DNA of 55,673 nt from Oligoflexia bacterium (GCA_020847095.1 JADLCR010000051.1:1-55673), one strand, 5' to 3'; positions 17,289 to 25,306 are shown, counted from the first letter of the stretch. Made by a program: numbers and translations. Notes: generated by a model not told the origin, from the letters alone.

Positions 17289-17741
17289 ATGTTTGTCTCA
17301 GATATTGGAGTAAAACCCGTTGTGACAGTCGACAAAAGCGCCACTCTAGATGAAGTGGCAACCAAGATGCGCACAAGTCATGTGGGATGTGTCGTCGTGA
17401 CCGAAGTCACGAATAATAAAAAGGAAAAGCCCTTGGGTATTATTACTGATAGGGACTTAGTTGTAAGTGCAGTGGGGCTCAAAGTGGAGCCGGAACGCCT
17501 TTGCGCTCAAGACATTATGGCGACTGATCTCTACACGGTGAACCAGGATTCGGGTCTGGCCGCCGCCATCAGGGTGATGGCCAGTCACGCTATACGCCGA
17601 GTGCCGGTTGTCGATAAGTCGGGACTTCTGGTTGGAATTGTGACCAGCGACGACGTCTTGGCTTACTTGACAACGGCTTTGGGAGCGCTATCCAGGGTTT
17701 CGTCAAGCCAACGGTCCTTTGAAGGTGAAGTGCGAAACTAA
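17289..17741 (+). CDS. Tandem CBS-domain protein, last gene of the stress cluster
   Basis: A 150-residue Bateman module with two CBS repeats (about 1-65 and 75-135). The segments LGIITDRDLV and VGIVTSDDVL are the usual nucleotide-binding ends. An AACGGAGAGG ribosome site precedes the ATG and it starts 14 bases after the UspA gene, so it belongs to the same transcript. The third CBS protein of the cluster differs from the other two in the insert between its first strands (a Lys/Asn-rich loop near residues 37-46). Partner proteins are unknown. Confidence 0.9.
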   Translation: MFVSDIGVKPVVTVDKSATLDEVATKMRTSHVGCVVVTEVTNNKKEKPLGIITDRDLVVSAVGLKVEPERLCAQDIMATDLYTVNQDSGLAAAIRVMASHAIRRVPVVDKSGLLVGIVTSDDVLAYLTTALGALSRVSSSQRSFEGEVRN

Positions 17742-17829
17742 GAGCTGAGGAAATCAGCCTAACTTGCTGGAATTGCTTGCTAAATTTCTTTAAGCAAGAG
17801 TAACGAATTCTTGAGCCAGGCTGCCGTTC

Positions 17830-18510
17830 ATGATATCCGTGGGATTTATGGACATCATGCAAATCGTCGCCGAAGTGGCTAAGTTTATGATCCCGTTTTT
17901 GTTTGCCATTAGCTTTCATGAGTATGCTCATGGGTGGGTGGCAAATAAGCTGGGAGACCCAACAGCAAGGCTGATGGGAAGACTCAGTCTTAATCCCACC
18001 GCCCATGCGGATCCTATCGGAACCTACCTTCTGCCAATTTTGGCCGTTGTCACTAAAGCCCCATTTTTTGGATGGGCCAGGCCTGTGCCAGTTAACGAAA
18101 ACAATCTTAAAAATCCCAAAGTAGGGATGTTTTGGGTAGCCTCCGCTGGGCCAGCCTCTAATGTTTTACTCGCCTTTTTTGGAGCGCTTGGATTTGGATT
18201 GGCTCAAGGACCCTTAGCCGGCCAAGGTTTTTCTAAGGGACTGAGCGAATTTTCTCAGGCCTTTGTCATGATTAATATGAGTTTGGCTGTGTTTAACTTG
18301 ATTCCAGTTCACCCTTTAGATGGGGGGAAGATCATTGCCATATTCTTACCTAATAGTTTGAATCAATGGCTCGAGGACAATCAGGTCATGATCAGTTTTG
18401 CGCTCTTGTTTTTATTCTTATCTGGAGTCGTAGGAAAGTTTATTTACGGACCAGTCATTTATTCGTCGGCTTACTTGTTGGCTTTAGGGCAAGCATTGGT
18501 AGGGGGTTAA
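17830..18510 (+). CDS. Site-2 protease family (M50) membrane metalloprotease
   Basis: The 226-residue protein has several hydrophobic segments and the zinc motif H30-E31-Y-A-H34 in the first helix, with the third ligand motif in N-L-I-P-V-H-P-L-D-G-G-K (about 157-168). This matches the compact S2P/M50 group without a PDZ domain. It would cleave substrates within the membrane; none is identified here. The start may be ATG 17830 or ATG 17848, and neither has a clear ribosome site. It directly precedes trpS and the scpA-scpB pair, a gene order seen in many bacteria. Confidence 0.88.
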   Translation: MISVGFMDIMQIVAEVAKFMIPFLFAISFHEYAHGWVANKLGDPTARLMGRLSLNPTAHADPIGTYLLPILAVVTKAPFFGWARPVPVNENNLKNPKVGMFWVASAGPASNVLLAFFGALGFGLAQGPLAGQGFSKGLSEFSQAFVMINMSLAVFNLIPVHPLDGGKIIAIFLPNSLNQWLEDNQVMISFALLFLFLSGVVGKFIYGPVIYSSAYLLALGQALVGG

Positions 18511-19500
18511 GTGAATCAAAAACTCCGAGTCATGAGCGGCATGCGCACCACCCATCAGTTGCACGTTGGCAATTATTTTGGTGCTCTCAAGAACTGGATT
18601 CGACTTCAAGAAGATCATCCTTGTTATTTTGGGGCTATGAACTGGCATGCGCTCACTGACGGTTATAAAAGCCCAGAGCTATTTCAAAAGTACGTGAAAG
18701 ATATCGTTGTCACTTGGCTCGCATTTGGAATTGACCCTAATAAGAGCGTGATCTTTGTCCAAAGTCAGATTCCCCAGCTTTTAGAACTTAATATGATCTT
18801 CACCATGCTGACTCCGCTTCCATGGCTTGATCGGGTGACCACGTGGAAAGATGCCGTTGAAGATATGAAAGTCAAAGACGCATACAATTTGGGGCGCTTT
18901 AGCTATCCGGTCCTACAAACGGCGGATATCGCCATTTTTAAAGGCGGAAAGGTGCCCGTGGGCCAAGATCAACTTCCCCATTTAGAGCTGTCTCGAGAGA
19001 TTATCCGGCGTTTTAATCATCTCTATGGCGGAAAGCTTCCTGAGCCTGAATCCCTGTTAACCGAAACCCCAGCCATACCCGGTCTTGATGGGCGAAAAAT
19101 GAGTAAGAGTTATGGCAATGTTTTGCCTCTCTTAGATGAACCAGAGCAAATCATTAAAGTTGTGAAAGGTATGGTGACCGATCCGGCTCGAGTCAAGCGC
19201 ACTGACCCGGGGAATCCAGATATCTGTCCTGTCTTCGGCATGCATAAGCTCTTTTCAGACAAAAAGACCCTGGATCATGTGAACGTCGAGTGTCGAAGGG
19301 CCGGAATTGGGTGCATGGACTGTAAGATGCTTCTGGCCGGCCATATCAATAAGTTTGTGGAGGCTCCTTTAGCAAAGCAAAAAGACCTCTTGAATAATCC
19401 GAAGGGCCTTGATGAAATAATCGGCGACGGGTGTCAAAAGGCCCGTGGGGAAGCGGAAAAAACGCTCAAAGAAGTAAAAGGGGTATTGGGGTGGCAATGA
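18511..19500 (+). CDS. trpS: Tryptophanyl-tRNA synthetase
   Basis: A 329-residue class I synthetase that charges tRNA-Trp. The HIGH-like motif is seen in LHVGNYFGAL (about 17-26) and the KMSKS loop at 196-200 (DGRKMSKSYGN). Both are intact. The start codon is GTG at 18511 right after the stop of the M50 gene, with a GGGGG ribosome site. Length matches the usual 325-340 residues. Its stop overlaps the scpA start (ATGA), so the genes are translationally linked. Confidence 0.96.
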   Translation: MNQKLRVMSGMRTTHQLHVGNYFGALKNWIRLQEDHPCYFGAMNWHALTDGYKSPELFQKYVKDIVVTWLAFGIDPNKSVIFVQSQIPQLLELNMIFTMLTPLPWLDRVTTWKDAVEDMKVKDAYNLGRFSYPVLQTADIAIFKGGKVPVGQDQLPHLELSREIIRRFNHLYGGKLPEPESLLTETPAIPGLDGRKMSKSYGNVLPLLDEPEQIIKVVKGMVTDPARVKRTDPGNPDICPVFGMHKLFSDKKTLDHVNVECRRAGIGCMDCKMLLAGHINKFVEAPLAKQKDLLNNPKGLDEIIGDGCQKARGEAEKTLKEVKGVLGWQ

Positions 19501-20405
19501 CTCAGCTCAACGTACAGCTGAATACGTTCGAAGGACCATTATCGTTACTCCTTTATCTCATTAAGAAAAATGAGATAGATATCTACGACATTCCCATTCA
19601 CGACATCACCAAGCAGTATCTTGAGTACATTCAAATTATGAAAGAGCTCAATCTCGAGCTTGCGGGCGAGTTCATCGCCATGGCGGCGACGCTCATTTAC
19701 ATCAAAAGTCGGATGCTTGTTCCTCAGTACGATGAACAAGGAGAAGAGATTGAAGTCGATCCCCGAAAGGAGCTGGTTCAAAAGCTTCTTGAATATCAAA
19801 AGTTTCAAGAGGCTGGAAAGCAGCTCTATAAGCGTCCTCTGTTGGGGCGGGATCTTTGGGCTCGCGGCGGAAAAGAAACCTTGCCGCAAGGACATGAAGA
19901 AATCATTGTTGATGAAGGTGGCCTGTTTGCCTTGATATCGCATTTCCGCCACCTTATGAAAAATGCCAAAAAGAGCACTCATGAGGTTCGCGCTAAAGGG
20001 CTTAGTATTTCCGCCAAGCTCTTAGAGATCAGGCATCGATTCACCGTCGGTGCAAGAATTGAGATTCAGGAGTTATTGCCTCAAGATTATACCAAGACCG
20101 ACGTTATCATCACATTTTTATCAATTTTGGAATTGTGCCGATTGAAGTTTGCTCGGGTTTATCAAACAGAACCGTTTGCACCGCTTTATATAGAAACTAT
20201 CCGAGAAATAACCTCTGATGTGGTCAGTCGTGTGCAGGAATTTGATGCGGTGGATGCGGCTCAAACGGCCGATCGGTTGATGATTGAAGCCGAAGCAGAA
20301 CTTGATCAAATGACAATGGCCGAAGAAGTGTCACATGGCGTGACAAGTGATCAATTGGAGAACGATAGCGAAATTCGAGCGGTAGAAGCCGGGGAGCTTG
20401 TATGA
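19497..20405 (+). CDS. scpA: Segregation and condensation protein A
   Basis: Starting at the ATG at 19497 (overlapping the trpS stop as ATGA) the product has 302 residues and begins with F-E-G-P-L-S-L-L-L-Y-L-I, the kleisin N-terminal signature that binds the SMC neck. I-D-I-Y-D-I-P-I follows, then L-A-G-E-F-I-A-M-A-A-T-L-I-Y-I-K-S-R-M-L. The C-terminal winged-helix part lies near 190-250. ScpA bridges SMC with ScpB to form condensin. The frame is open 66 bases further upstream inside trpS, which I reject as start. Confidence 0.95.
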   Translation: MTQLNVQLNTFEGPLSLLLYLIKKNEIDIYDIPIHDITKQYLEYIQIMKELNLELAGEFIAMAATLIYIKSRMLVPQYDEQGEEIEVDPRKELVQKLLEYQKFQEAGKQLYKRPLLGRDLWARGGKETLPQGHEEIIVDEGGLFALISHFRHLMKNAKKSTHEVRAKGLSISAKLLEIRHRFTVGARIEIQELLPQDYTKTDVIITFLSILELCRLKFARVYQTEPFAPLYIETIREITSDVVSRVQEFDAVDAAQTADRLMIEAEAELDQMTMAEEVSHGVTSDQLENDSEIRAVEAGELV

Positions 20406-21466
20406 GCGAAAATGAAACAGATAACCTAGAGCCAATTGAGAAGAAAACCGAGATGACTGAGGAAGAGCTTAAAGCTCAAATGCTAGCGGAGTTTGGCGAG
20501 AGTCCCAGTCACGCCGTAGTGGAAGAAGCTGTAGAAGAAGAGCTTGAAGTTCTCCCAACTGAACTGGAAGATGAACATGCTAAAGCTATTCTAGAGAGTC
20601 TGCTGTTTGTTTCAAACAAGCCCCTGACCGTGGCCGTTGTGCGAGGGGTTTTTCATGGGACCAATATTAAGTCTGATAAGATTCGAAAGTTGATGAGCCA
20701 ACTTCAAACCGAATACGAAGGTGGCGAACGCGGACTTCGTATTGAAGAAGTGGCCGGCGGTTTTCAGATTCGATCAAAAAAAGAAAATGCCGGTTGGGTT
20801 CGAAAACTTGTTAAAGCAAGGCCATTTAGGCTTTCCGGACCTGCTCTCGAAGTTTTGAGTATTGTGGCCTACAAACAGCCGGTGATTAAGAACGAAATTG
20901 ATCAAATTCGAGGAGTAGAATCCGGTCATTTGCTAAGAGCGTTGATGGAGCGAAACCTCGTGCGCTTTGATGGAAAATCCGAACTTCCAGGCAAACCCAT
21001 GCAGTATGCAACGACCAAAGAGTTTTTAGAGCTCTTTGGGCTTCGCAATATTAAAGAACTGCCAAGCTTGAGTGAAATTGACGAATTAATTCCCGATGGA
21101 ATCGGCGAAAATCATGACGTTGAAAAAGAGACGTTAGGGGTTTTGACCGAAAATCTGGGGCTTCCGACAGGAGCGAGTTATTCAGACTCTGAAAATGAAC
21201 TTTTGACGATTACCGAAGACCTAGGAAAAATCTCAACCAGCTCGGAGTTTTTTGAAGCTGAAAAACGCCGTGAAAAAGAACGGCGCGAGCGGGAACGGGC
21301 GCAAGATCTGCGTGAACGCAAGATCATGGGAGAAACTCTCGCTGAAACCGATGAGAAATGGTTGGCTAAGTTTGAATCGCGCATGGATCAAGTGGCGCAG
21401 TCGGCAACGACGGTTGATCCATCGGCTTTAGAGCCGTCACCATCTGAGCCAGAGCCCACCCCTTAA
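20402..21466 (+). CDS. scpB: Segregation and condensation protein B
   Basis: A 354-residue ScpB that overlaps the scpA stop by four bases. An acidic N-terminal stretch (1-60) is followed by tandem winged-helix domains: A-I-L-E-S-L-L-F-V-S-N-K-P-L (about 60-75), E-V-A-G-G-F-Q-I-R-S and L-E-V-L-S-I-V-A-Y-K-Q-P-V (about 150-165), and G-L-R-N-I-K-E-L-P-S-L near 220. The C-terminal extension of about 130 residues is rich in Glu, Arg and Ser and looks disordered, making the protein longer than usual homologs of about 200 residues. Confidence 0.93.
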   Translation: MSENETDNLEPIEKKTEMTEEELKAQMLAEFGESPSHAVVEEAVEEELEVLPTELEDEHAKAILESLLFVSNKPLTVAVVRGVFHGTNIKSDKIRKLMSQLQTEYEGGERGLRIEEVAGGFQIRSKKENAGWVRKLVKARPFRLSGPALEVLSIVAYKQPVIKNEIDQIRGVESGHLLRALMERNLVRFDGKSELPGKPMQYATTKEFLELFGLRNIKELPSLSEIDELIPDGIGENHDVEKETLGVLTENLGLPTGASYSDSENELLTITEDLGKISTSSEFFEAEKRREKERRERERAQDLRERKIMGETLAETDEKWLAKFESRMDQVAQSATTVDPSALEPSPSEPEPTP

Positions 21467-21474
21467 AAGTACTT

Positions 21475-22275
21475 ATGACAAAACGTCGTGGTTTAATAAT
21501 TGGATTTGTGGCTTGTTTGATATTAGCCCTGTCGGCCGTAGTGTCTTATCGCAAAATGAGTTCTGAAAAAGGATCAAGCCCGGATAACCCAATTAAAATT
21601 GGAGACGCCGAAGGCGTAGGGATTCCGCGAATTGTTCAACCGAAAGTCGACTCGGCCGCTTGCGAGAGTTCGCCGCGCTATGTGACTCTTCGGCAGGAAC
21701 TTGGTGAAATTGTAAATCGGATTTCTTCAAAAGATGCCTCCAAAAAAATCAAGGCCCTTGAAGAGTTTCGGCTGACTCGGGGATTGCCGATTCCGGTGGG
21801 TATTTCGATGACCGAGCTTAAAGGGCAAAAGTTGGTGTTCTCGTGTCGGCCTGCATGTGGAGAAATGGTTCATTTGATGTTTGTTTCTGACATCGATGGG
21901 ACCGAACAGTTAAAGGTTTTGGCCGAAAATGGCGAACTCAGAAGCCTTCACCGGTCAAGAGATGGAGTAGAGCTTTTAATCTTAGATGAGCTAAATAAAA
22001 AAGGCGTGCCATTTAAATCTTGGATACTGCCAATGGCCGATGGCCCGTTTTTCTTGCTCGAAGATGCCATCCATTACCCGTTGGATGTGTTCGGATACTC
22101 ACTTGAATCCTCTGAACGGGGTCGGTGGAGAGTAGTAAAGGCCAATCCTCTAGCACGCCCATTAACGCCCGTGGATGCCGCTCAAATTCGAGGTTGCGAC
22201 GTTGGTAGCCGATGCTGGGTCGTCCAACAGGGCAAAAACACTCGTTATTTTAAGTCTGCCCGGGTTTGTGATTGA
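21475..22275 (+). CDS. Membrane-anchored hypothetical protein
   Basis: A 266-residue protein beginning with basic residues and one hydrophobic helix (about 7-24), so probably a membrane-anchored periplasmic protein. The remainder has six Cys, including a C-R-P-A-C pair near 123-127 and C-D-V-G-S-R-C near 242-248, compatible with disulfides. No known family is recognised. It begins eight bases after scpB, so it may be read from the same transcript, but it is not a known part of the condensin machinery. The promoter of tRNA-fMet overlaps its stop codon. Confidence 0.7.
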   Translation: MTKRRGLIIGFVACLILALSAVVSYRKMSSEKGSSPDNPIKIGDAEGVGIPRIVQPKVDSAACESSPRYVTLRQELGEIVNRISSKDASKKIKALEEFRLTRGLPIPVGISMTELKGQKLVFSCRPACGEMVHLMFVSDIDGTEQLKVLAENGELRSLHRSRDGVELLILDELNKKGVPFKSWILPMADGPFFLLEDAIHYPLDVFGYSLESSERGRWRVVKANPLARPLTPVDAAQIRGCDVGSRCWVVQQGKNTRYFKSARVCD

Positions 22276-22300
22276 CGGGGCGGGCGCATTTCGATAGATA
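22272..22300 (+). promoter_or_regulatory. Sigma70-type promoter of tRNA-fMet
   Basis: TTGACG at 22272-22277 and TAGATA at 22295-22300 are separated by a 17-bp spacer, placing transcription start at about 22307, some 13 bases before the tRNA. The -35 box overlaps the stop of the preceding gene. Confidence 0.7.
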
Positions 22301-22319
22301 CTAGCGGTTCACTTGATGA

Positions 22320-22396
<77 letters not shown>

Positions 22397-22524
22397 CTTC
22401 AGATCCACTTCGCAATACTTCGTCAAATTTCACCGATCGCTCCTCGATGTGCTTGCGAGCACACCTGCGTCGCTCCGGCTTATTTTCCTCGTCTTGCTCG
22501 TGTCTCTTCGTGGTGGCCAATAGC

Positions 22525-22544
22525 TGGTAGCGGGGAGAGGATTT
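22525..22544 (-). repeat. Inverted 20-bp copy of the tRNA-fMet 3' end
   Basis: TGGTAGCGGGGAGAGGATTT is the exact reverse complement of the last 20 bases of the tRNA gene (22377-22396), 128 bases downstream. Identity stops at both ends of the 20 bases. A read-through transcript could pair here with the tRNA 3' half; alternatively it is a relic of an older attachment site. Confidence 0.85.
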
Positions 22545-22553
22545 TTAGCAAGC

Positions 22554-22580
22554 TTGCGCGGCTATTATCTCGCCGCGCAA
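22554..22580 (+). terminator. GC-rich hairpin, possible terminator at island edge
   Basis: TTGCGCGGC and GCCGCGCAA form a perfect 9-bp stem with a 9-base loop; TCCTTTT follows on the plus strand. It may end transcription from the tRNA side. On the minus strand no T tract follows. The rest of 22397-22593 holds only a smaller inverted repeat at 22448-22463. Confidence 0.45.
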
Positions 22581-22593
22581 TCCTTTTAAAGTA

Positions 22594-24315
22594 TTAGCTA
22601 TTTATTTTTCGAGAAGCAGTAATGCATCTCTGGCACCTTTGAGCTCTCATAATATTATAGACTGAGGTGGTTCTAGTTTTTTTGCAACCCAAACACTGTA
22701 CCGTCAGGGAAGTCACTCCATCTGCTTTTAATAACTTGTAATTATACGGTTTAATACGTCTCCTAATTTCAGATTCATTAATTTTCTTTTCTTTCGACTG
22801 CCGTACTCTCCAACAGCTTGGACAGCCATGCCCAGCAGATACACTCATTATGGATTTCATATGACTCTTATCACAAATAAGACAGCGAAATGGAAGTGGC
22901 GTTGAATTATTTTTAGCAAACTTGAACATTGGCTTAAGCTTTTGACGCATACTTCTTATTTTAATTTCAGACATTGTTAGTCGGGACCTATCGCCTGTAG
23001 CCTTTGCTTGACAAGTTTTACAGTTTTTTGCAATTGTCATCTTTTCGGCAGATGCTTGATATACTGACCCGCAGTCTAAACATTTTATTTTTAACTTACG
23101 CTTGCTGTTTATTATTTTTCTCGAAAGTACAATACAATTCCACTTTTCTGCACGTGACTTTACTTCATTAATATTCAAAGGTAGGTTTCCAGCACAACGA
23201 GGACATCCAAAAGCCGATTTTCGAAGAGACTGGGGCGGAACACTCCAGACGTAGTTGCAAACCATACACTCATGCCTCAGTGGGTATTTTTCACCCAAAT
23301 AAACATGATCGAGTACCAGAATGCCCTTTCCGGCAACATCCCAAAAGTATGATTCCAATTTGTTAGGGCTGTAGATCGCATTTAAATTTAGTGATTTATA
23401 TTTTACTAATGGCTTCAAACCAAAGGACACAAGTTTTTTTATAAGGAAGCCTTCAACTTTATCTATTGGTAAATCCTTCCCGACTGAAGAGACTTCAATC
23501 AGATTTATACCATGTTGTGAGCATATACGCCTTCTAAGAGCGTCTGCGCTTTGTCGCTTTTTGAGGTGCACTTTATTTTTCGTAAATAGATTACCATGTT
23601 TGAAATGTTGTTCACCATGATGCTCAAATGCCAAGCCTAACTCATTACAATAGCCATCAAGTTCAAGCCCACTAAGCCACTTTGGGCGTTGTTTGGGGAA
23701 CCTTTTTCCTAGCATTTCCTCTAATAATGTACGACAGACTTCCTCTCCAACAAAACTCATACATCGAGGACATTTAGTACCTGGTGAGCTAAACTTGTTA
23801 TATGACATTGTAAACCCATGTCCGTTTGGGCAAATAAATGACAGTTTAGTTACAGCTTTTATATAAGATTTTGAGACACAAACAAATCCACGGGATTTAG
23901 CAAATAATTTTACATCAGCTATTGTTCTACGTCTGCCAGCGCAATGCGGACATTTTCTACCCTTAAGAGCATTATAGATTGAATTGGTAAATTTATAGTT
24001 ACATTTAATGCATTGAAGTTGCAGCCTCTTTCGTTTCCCACTATATATCTTTGAAACGAGTATAAAATTATTTTTCTTACCTATCTGGGCTACTTTATCT
24101 AGAACATCATAAATTCTTGTTCCTGAGCAATAAAAGCACCATGCCCCAGCTTTTAATTGCGACGGAAGTCTTAAAAAATTATGTTTTTTGTGGCATCGTA
24201 TTTTAATTGGTATTTGATTGCCCTTATAGGGTGATAATTGTTGACCATGCTTCTTTGAAATTATTAAAGCCGTTGCCTTTTGTGAGGTTAAAAACTGTTC
24301 TTCGGATCGTCCCAT
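22594..24315 (-). CDS. Seven-zinc-ribbon protein with Vsr/DUF559-like nuclease domain
   Basis: A 573-residue AT-rich gene. Seven zinc-ribbon-like units are visible by their paired Cys: 41/60-63, 102-105/122-125, 162-166/182-185, 350-353/371-374, 412-415/432-435, 478-481/498-501 and 541-544/561-564. Between the third and fourth lies a nuclease-like domain (about 189-276) with GEE at 190-192, L-E-L-D220-G-Y, A-F-E231-H-H-G-E235-Q-H and C-S-Q-H-G-I-N-L-I-E-V, the pattern of the PD-(D/E)XK relatives Vsr and DUF559. D220 and E231 are the best catalytic candidates. I infer a DNA endonuclease with ribbons for target recognition. Homing, defence or element mobility are possible roles; none is shown by sequence. 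Confidence 0.82.
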   Translation of the reverse strand: MGRSEEQFLTSQKATALIISKKHGQQLSPYKGNQIPIKIRCHKKHNFLRLPSQLKAGAWCFYCSGTRIYDVLDKVAQIGKKNNFILVSKIYSGKRKRLQLQCIKCNYKFTNSIYNALKGRKCPHCAGRRRTIADVKLFAKSRGFVCVSKSYIKAVTKLSFICPNGHGFTMSYNKFSSPGTKCPRCMSFVGEEVCRTLLEEMLGKRFPKQRPKWLSGLELDGYCNELGLAFEHHGEQHFKHGNLFTKNKVHLKKRQSADALRRRICSQHGINLIEVSSVGKDLPIDKVEGFLIKKLVSFGLKPLVKYKSLNLNAIYSPNKLESYFWDVAGKGILVLDHVYLGEKYPLRHECMVCNYVWSVPPQSLRKSAFGCPRCAGNLPLNINEVKSRAEKWNCIVLSRKIINSKRKLKIKCLDCGSVYQASAEKMTIAKNCKTCQAKATGDRSRLTMSEIKIRSMRQKLKPMFKFAKNNSTPLPFRCLICDKSHMKSIMSVSAGHGCPSCWRVRQSKEKKINESEIRRRIKPYNYKLLKADGVTSLTVQCLGCKKTRTTSVYNIMRAQRCQRCITASRKINS

Positions 24316-24369
24316 GATAAAAACCTACTCTGGTAAAAACGTCTTTGTTGTTTACATTTCCTATAAAAA

Positions 24370-24675
24370 TTAACTCGCCAACTTAAATGTAACCTTCCCA
24401 CCAGCCGCTGCAATTACTTTCAAAAAGAGATCACTAGAAATTCCAGCAAGGGCACCATTTTTAATTGCCGAAACTTTGGATCGGGCGATACCTGAGAGTT
24501 TAACGATTTCATTAACGGTTAAGCCAGAGGCAGCGATAACTTTCTCAGCGAAAGCTGATAATTGAGCCTTGTATTCCATGAGAGCTATATCGGCAGGGGA
24601 GTCGATACCGAGAGCTTTGGCGAGTTCAGTGGGGTTTTTAGCAGTAACGTAATTCTTTTTGCTTTTAGTCTTCAT
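24370..24675 (-). CDS. XRE-type antitoxin of a Gp49/HigB pair
   Basis: The 101-residue protein has a basic N-terminus and a helix-turn-helix region at about 50-85 (LTVNEIVKLSG followed by SKVSAIKNGA), the XRE pattern seen in antitoxins paired with Gp49-like toxins. It should neutralise the toxin and repress the shared promoter. Its start overlaps the toxin stop by 11 bases, the toxin being encoded first, as is usual in higBA-type loci. It sits in the tRNA-fMet island. Confidence 0.87.
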   Translation of the reverse strand: MKTKSKKNYVTAKNPTELAKALGIDSPADIALMEYKAQLSAFAEKVIAASGLTVNEIVKLSGIARSKVSAIKNGALAGISSDLFLKVIAAAGGKVTFKLAS

Positions 24676-25018
24676 TTTTTAGCTCCTCTAAAAAGGTGTT
24701 TAGTCTTTGGCGGCCAGTCTCTATTTCTTGTTTCGGGGTCTTTCTGGATTTTTTCTTGAACGAGTGAAACACTAAAATTCCATGTTTCACTTTGATCAAA
24801 TAAAAAGCCCTGTAAATCCCACTTGCATCCTTAAGCCTGATTTCAAAAACTCCTGGGGCTACGGTACTCATCAATAGTGTATCCGGGTAACCTACGGGGC
24901 TTCCTTTTTGAAGCTTTGTAAGAATCGAACCCAGATCCTTCTTAACTTCTAAAGGCCAACGCTGAATTTCGCTGCGGGCTGGTTCATATATGAGTACTTC
25001 AAGCCAGTTCTTGCTCAT
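24665..25018 (-). CDS. Gp49/HigB-like toxin (RelE superfamily)
   Basis: The 117-residue protein matches the phage-derived Gp49-like family: G-V-F-E-I-R-L-K-D at about 56-64, G-I-Y-R-A-F-Y near 67-73, then a beta strand, F-H-S-F-K-K-K-S-R-K-T-P near 85-96 and E-I-E-T-G-R-Q-R-L. Members are mostly RelE-fold mRNA interferases that act on translating ribosomes; the basic residues needed are present. It is first in a two-gene operon with the antitoxin. It likely helps retain the island, since the island has no visible integrase. Confidence 0.87.
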   Translation of the reverse strand: MSKNWLEVLIYEPARSEIQRWPLEVKKDLGSILTKLQKGSPVGYPDTLLMSTVAPGVFEIRLKDASGIYRAFYLIKVKHGILVFHSFKKKSRKTPKQEIETGRQRLNTFLEELKNED

Positions 25019-25029
25019 GATGCAAATCC

Positions 25030-25058
25030 ATTATGTCCCTTTAAAGGTACATTGTCAA
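25030..25058 (-). promoter_or_regulatory. Promoter and operator of the toxin-antitoxin operon
   Basis: On the minus strand TTGACA (25053-25058) and CATAAT (25030-25035) are 17 bp apart, a near-ideal sigma70 promoter. The spacer contains the perfect palindrome CCTTTAAAGG (25038-25047), a likely binding site for the antitoxin. Confidence 0.78.
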
Positions 25059-25076
25059 TAGGTTTATATTCGATCT

Positions 25077-25096
25077 ATGGTTAACCGATGGTTAAC
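25077..25096. repeat. Two direct ATGGTTAAC repeats upstream of the TA promoter
   Basis: ATGGTTAAC occurs at 25077-25085 and 25088-25096, an 11-bp period (about one helix turn); each contains the palindrome GTTAAC. They lie about 20 bp upstream of the -35 box and could bind a regulator. The rest of 25019-25212 shows no coding signal. Confidence 0.5.
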
Positions 25097-25212
25097 ATTG
25101 GTCCGAAAAGCACCGAAAACGACCATAAAATAACATACTAGAAAAACAGTGGATCACCTTAAGATTATTAAACAATTTCAATAAAATAGGTACTTGGAAA
25201 AAATGGCTTAGG

Positions 25213-25260
25213 GGGCTCATAACCCGAAGGTCAGAGGTTCAAATCCTCTCCCCGCTACCA
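25213..25260 (+). repeat. 48-bp direct repeat, copy 2 (attR, partial tRNA-fMet)
   Basis: This is an exact copy of tRNA-fMet positions from the anticodon stem to CCA. The D arm and 5' acceptor strand are missing, so it is not a functional tRNA. It is the right boundary of the island. Confidence 0.93.
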
Positions 25261-25306
25261 ATTCTAAAATAGCCGTGCATAGTTCGGATGTTTGGAGGGA
25301 GACCTC

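Larger units (their letters stand above)
22397..25260. mobile_element. Small integrase-less island in tRNA-fMet
   Basis: The segment lies between the intact tRNA and the 48-bp duplicate of its 3' end, the usual outcome of site-specific integration into a tRNA gene. It is visibly AT-rich: for example, 19 of 60 bases at 22921-22980 are G or C, against 30 of 60 at 20821-20880 in scpB. The genes inside are all on the minus strand: a zinc-ribbon nuclease and a toxin-antitoxin pair. No integrase, transposase or replication gene is visible in any frame. Confidence 0.8.

Noticed and set aside
22448-22463. TGTGCT-TGCG-AGCACA inverted repeat as a terminator or operator
   Set aside because: Only 6-bp arms, no T tract and no gene start placed to use it; chance cannot be excluded.
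22594-24315. Reading the zinc-ribbon protein as a transposase or integrase
   Set aside because: No RNase H-type DDE, tyrosine or serine recombinase motif is visible; the central domain fits Vsr/DUF559-like nucleases.
25213-25260. Second tRNA-fMet gene
   Set aside because: Only the 3' 48 bases are present; the D arm and 5' acceptor strand are missing, so it is an attachment-site copy.
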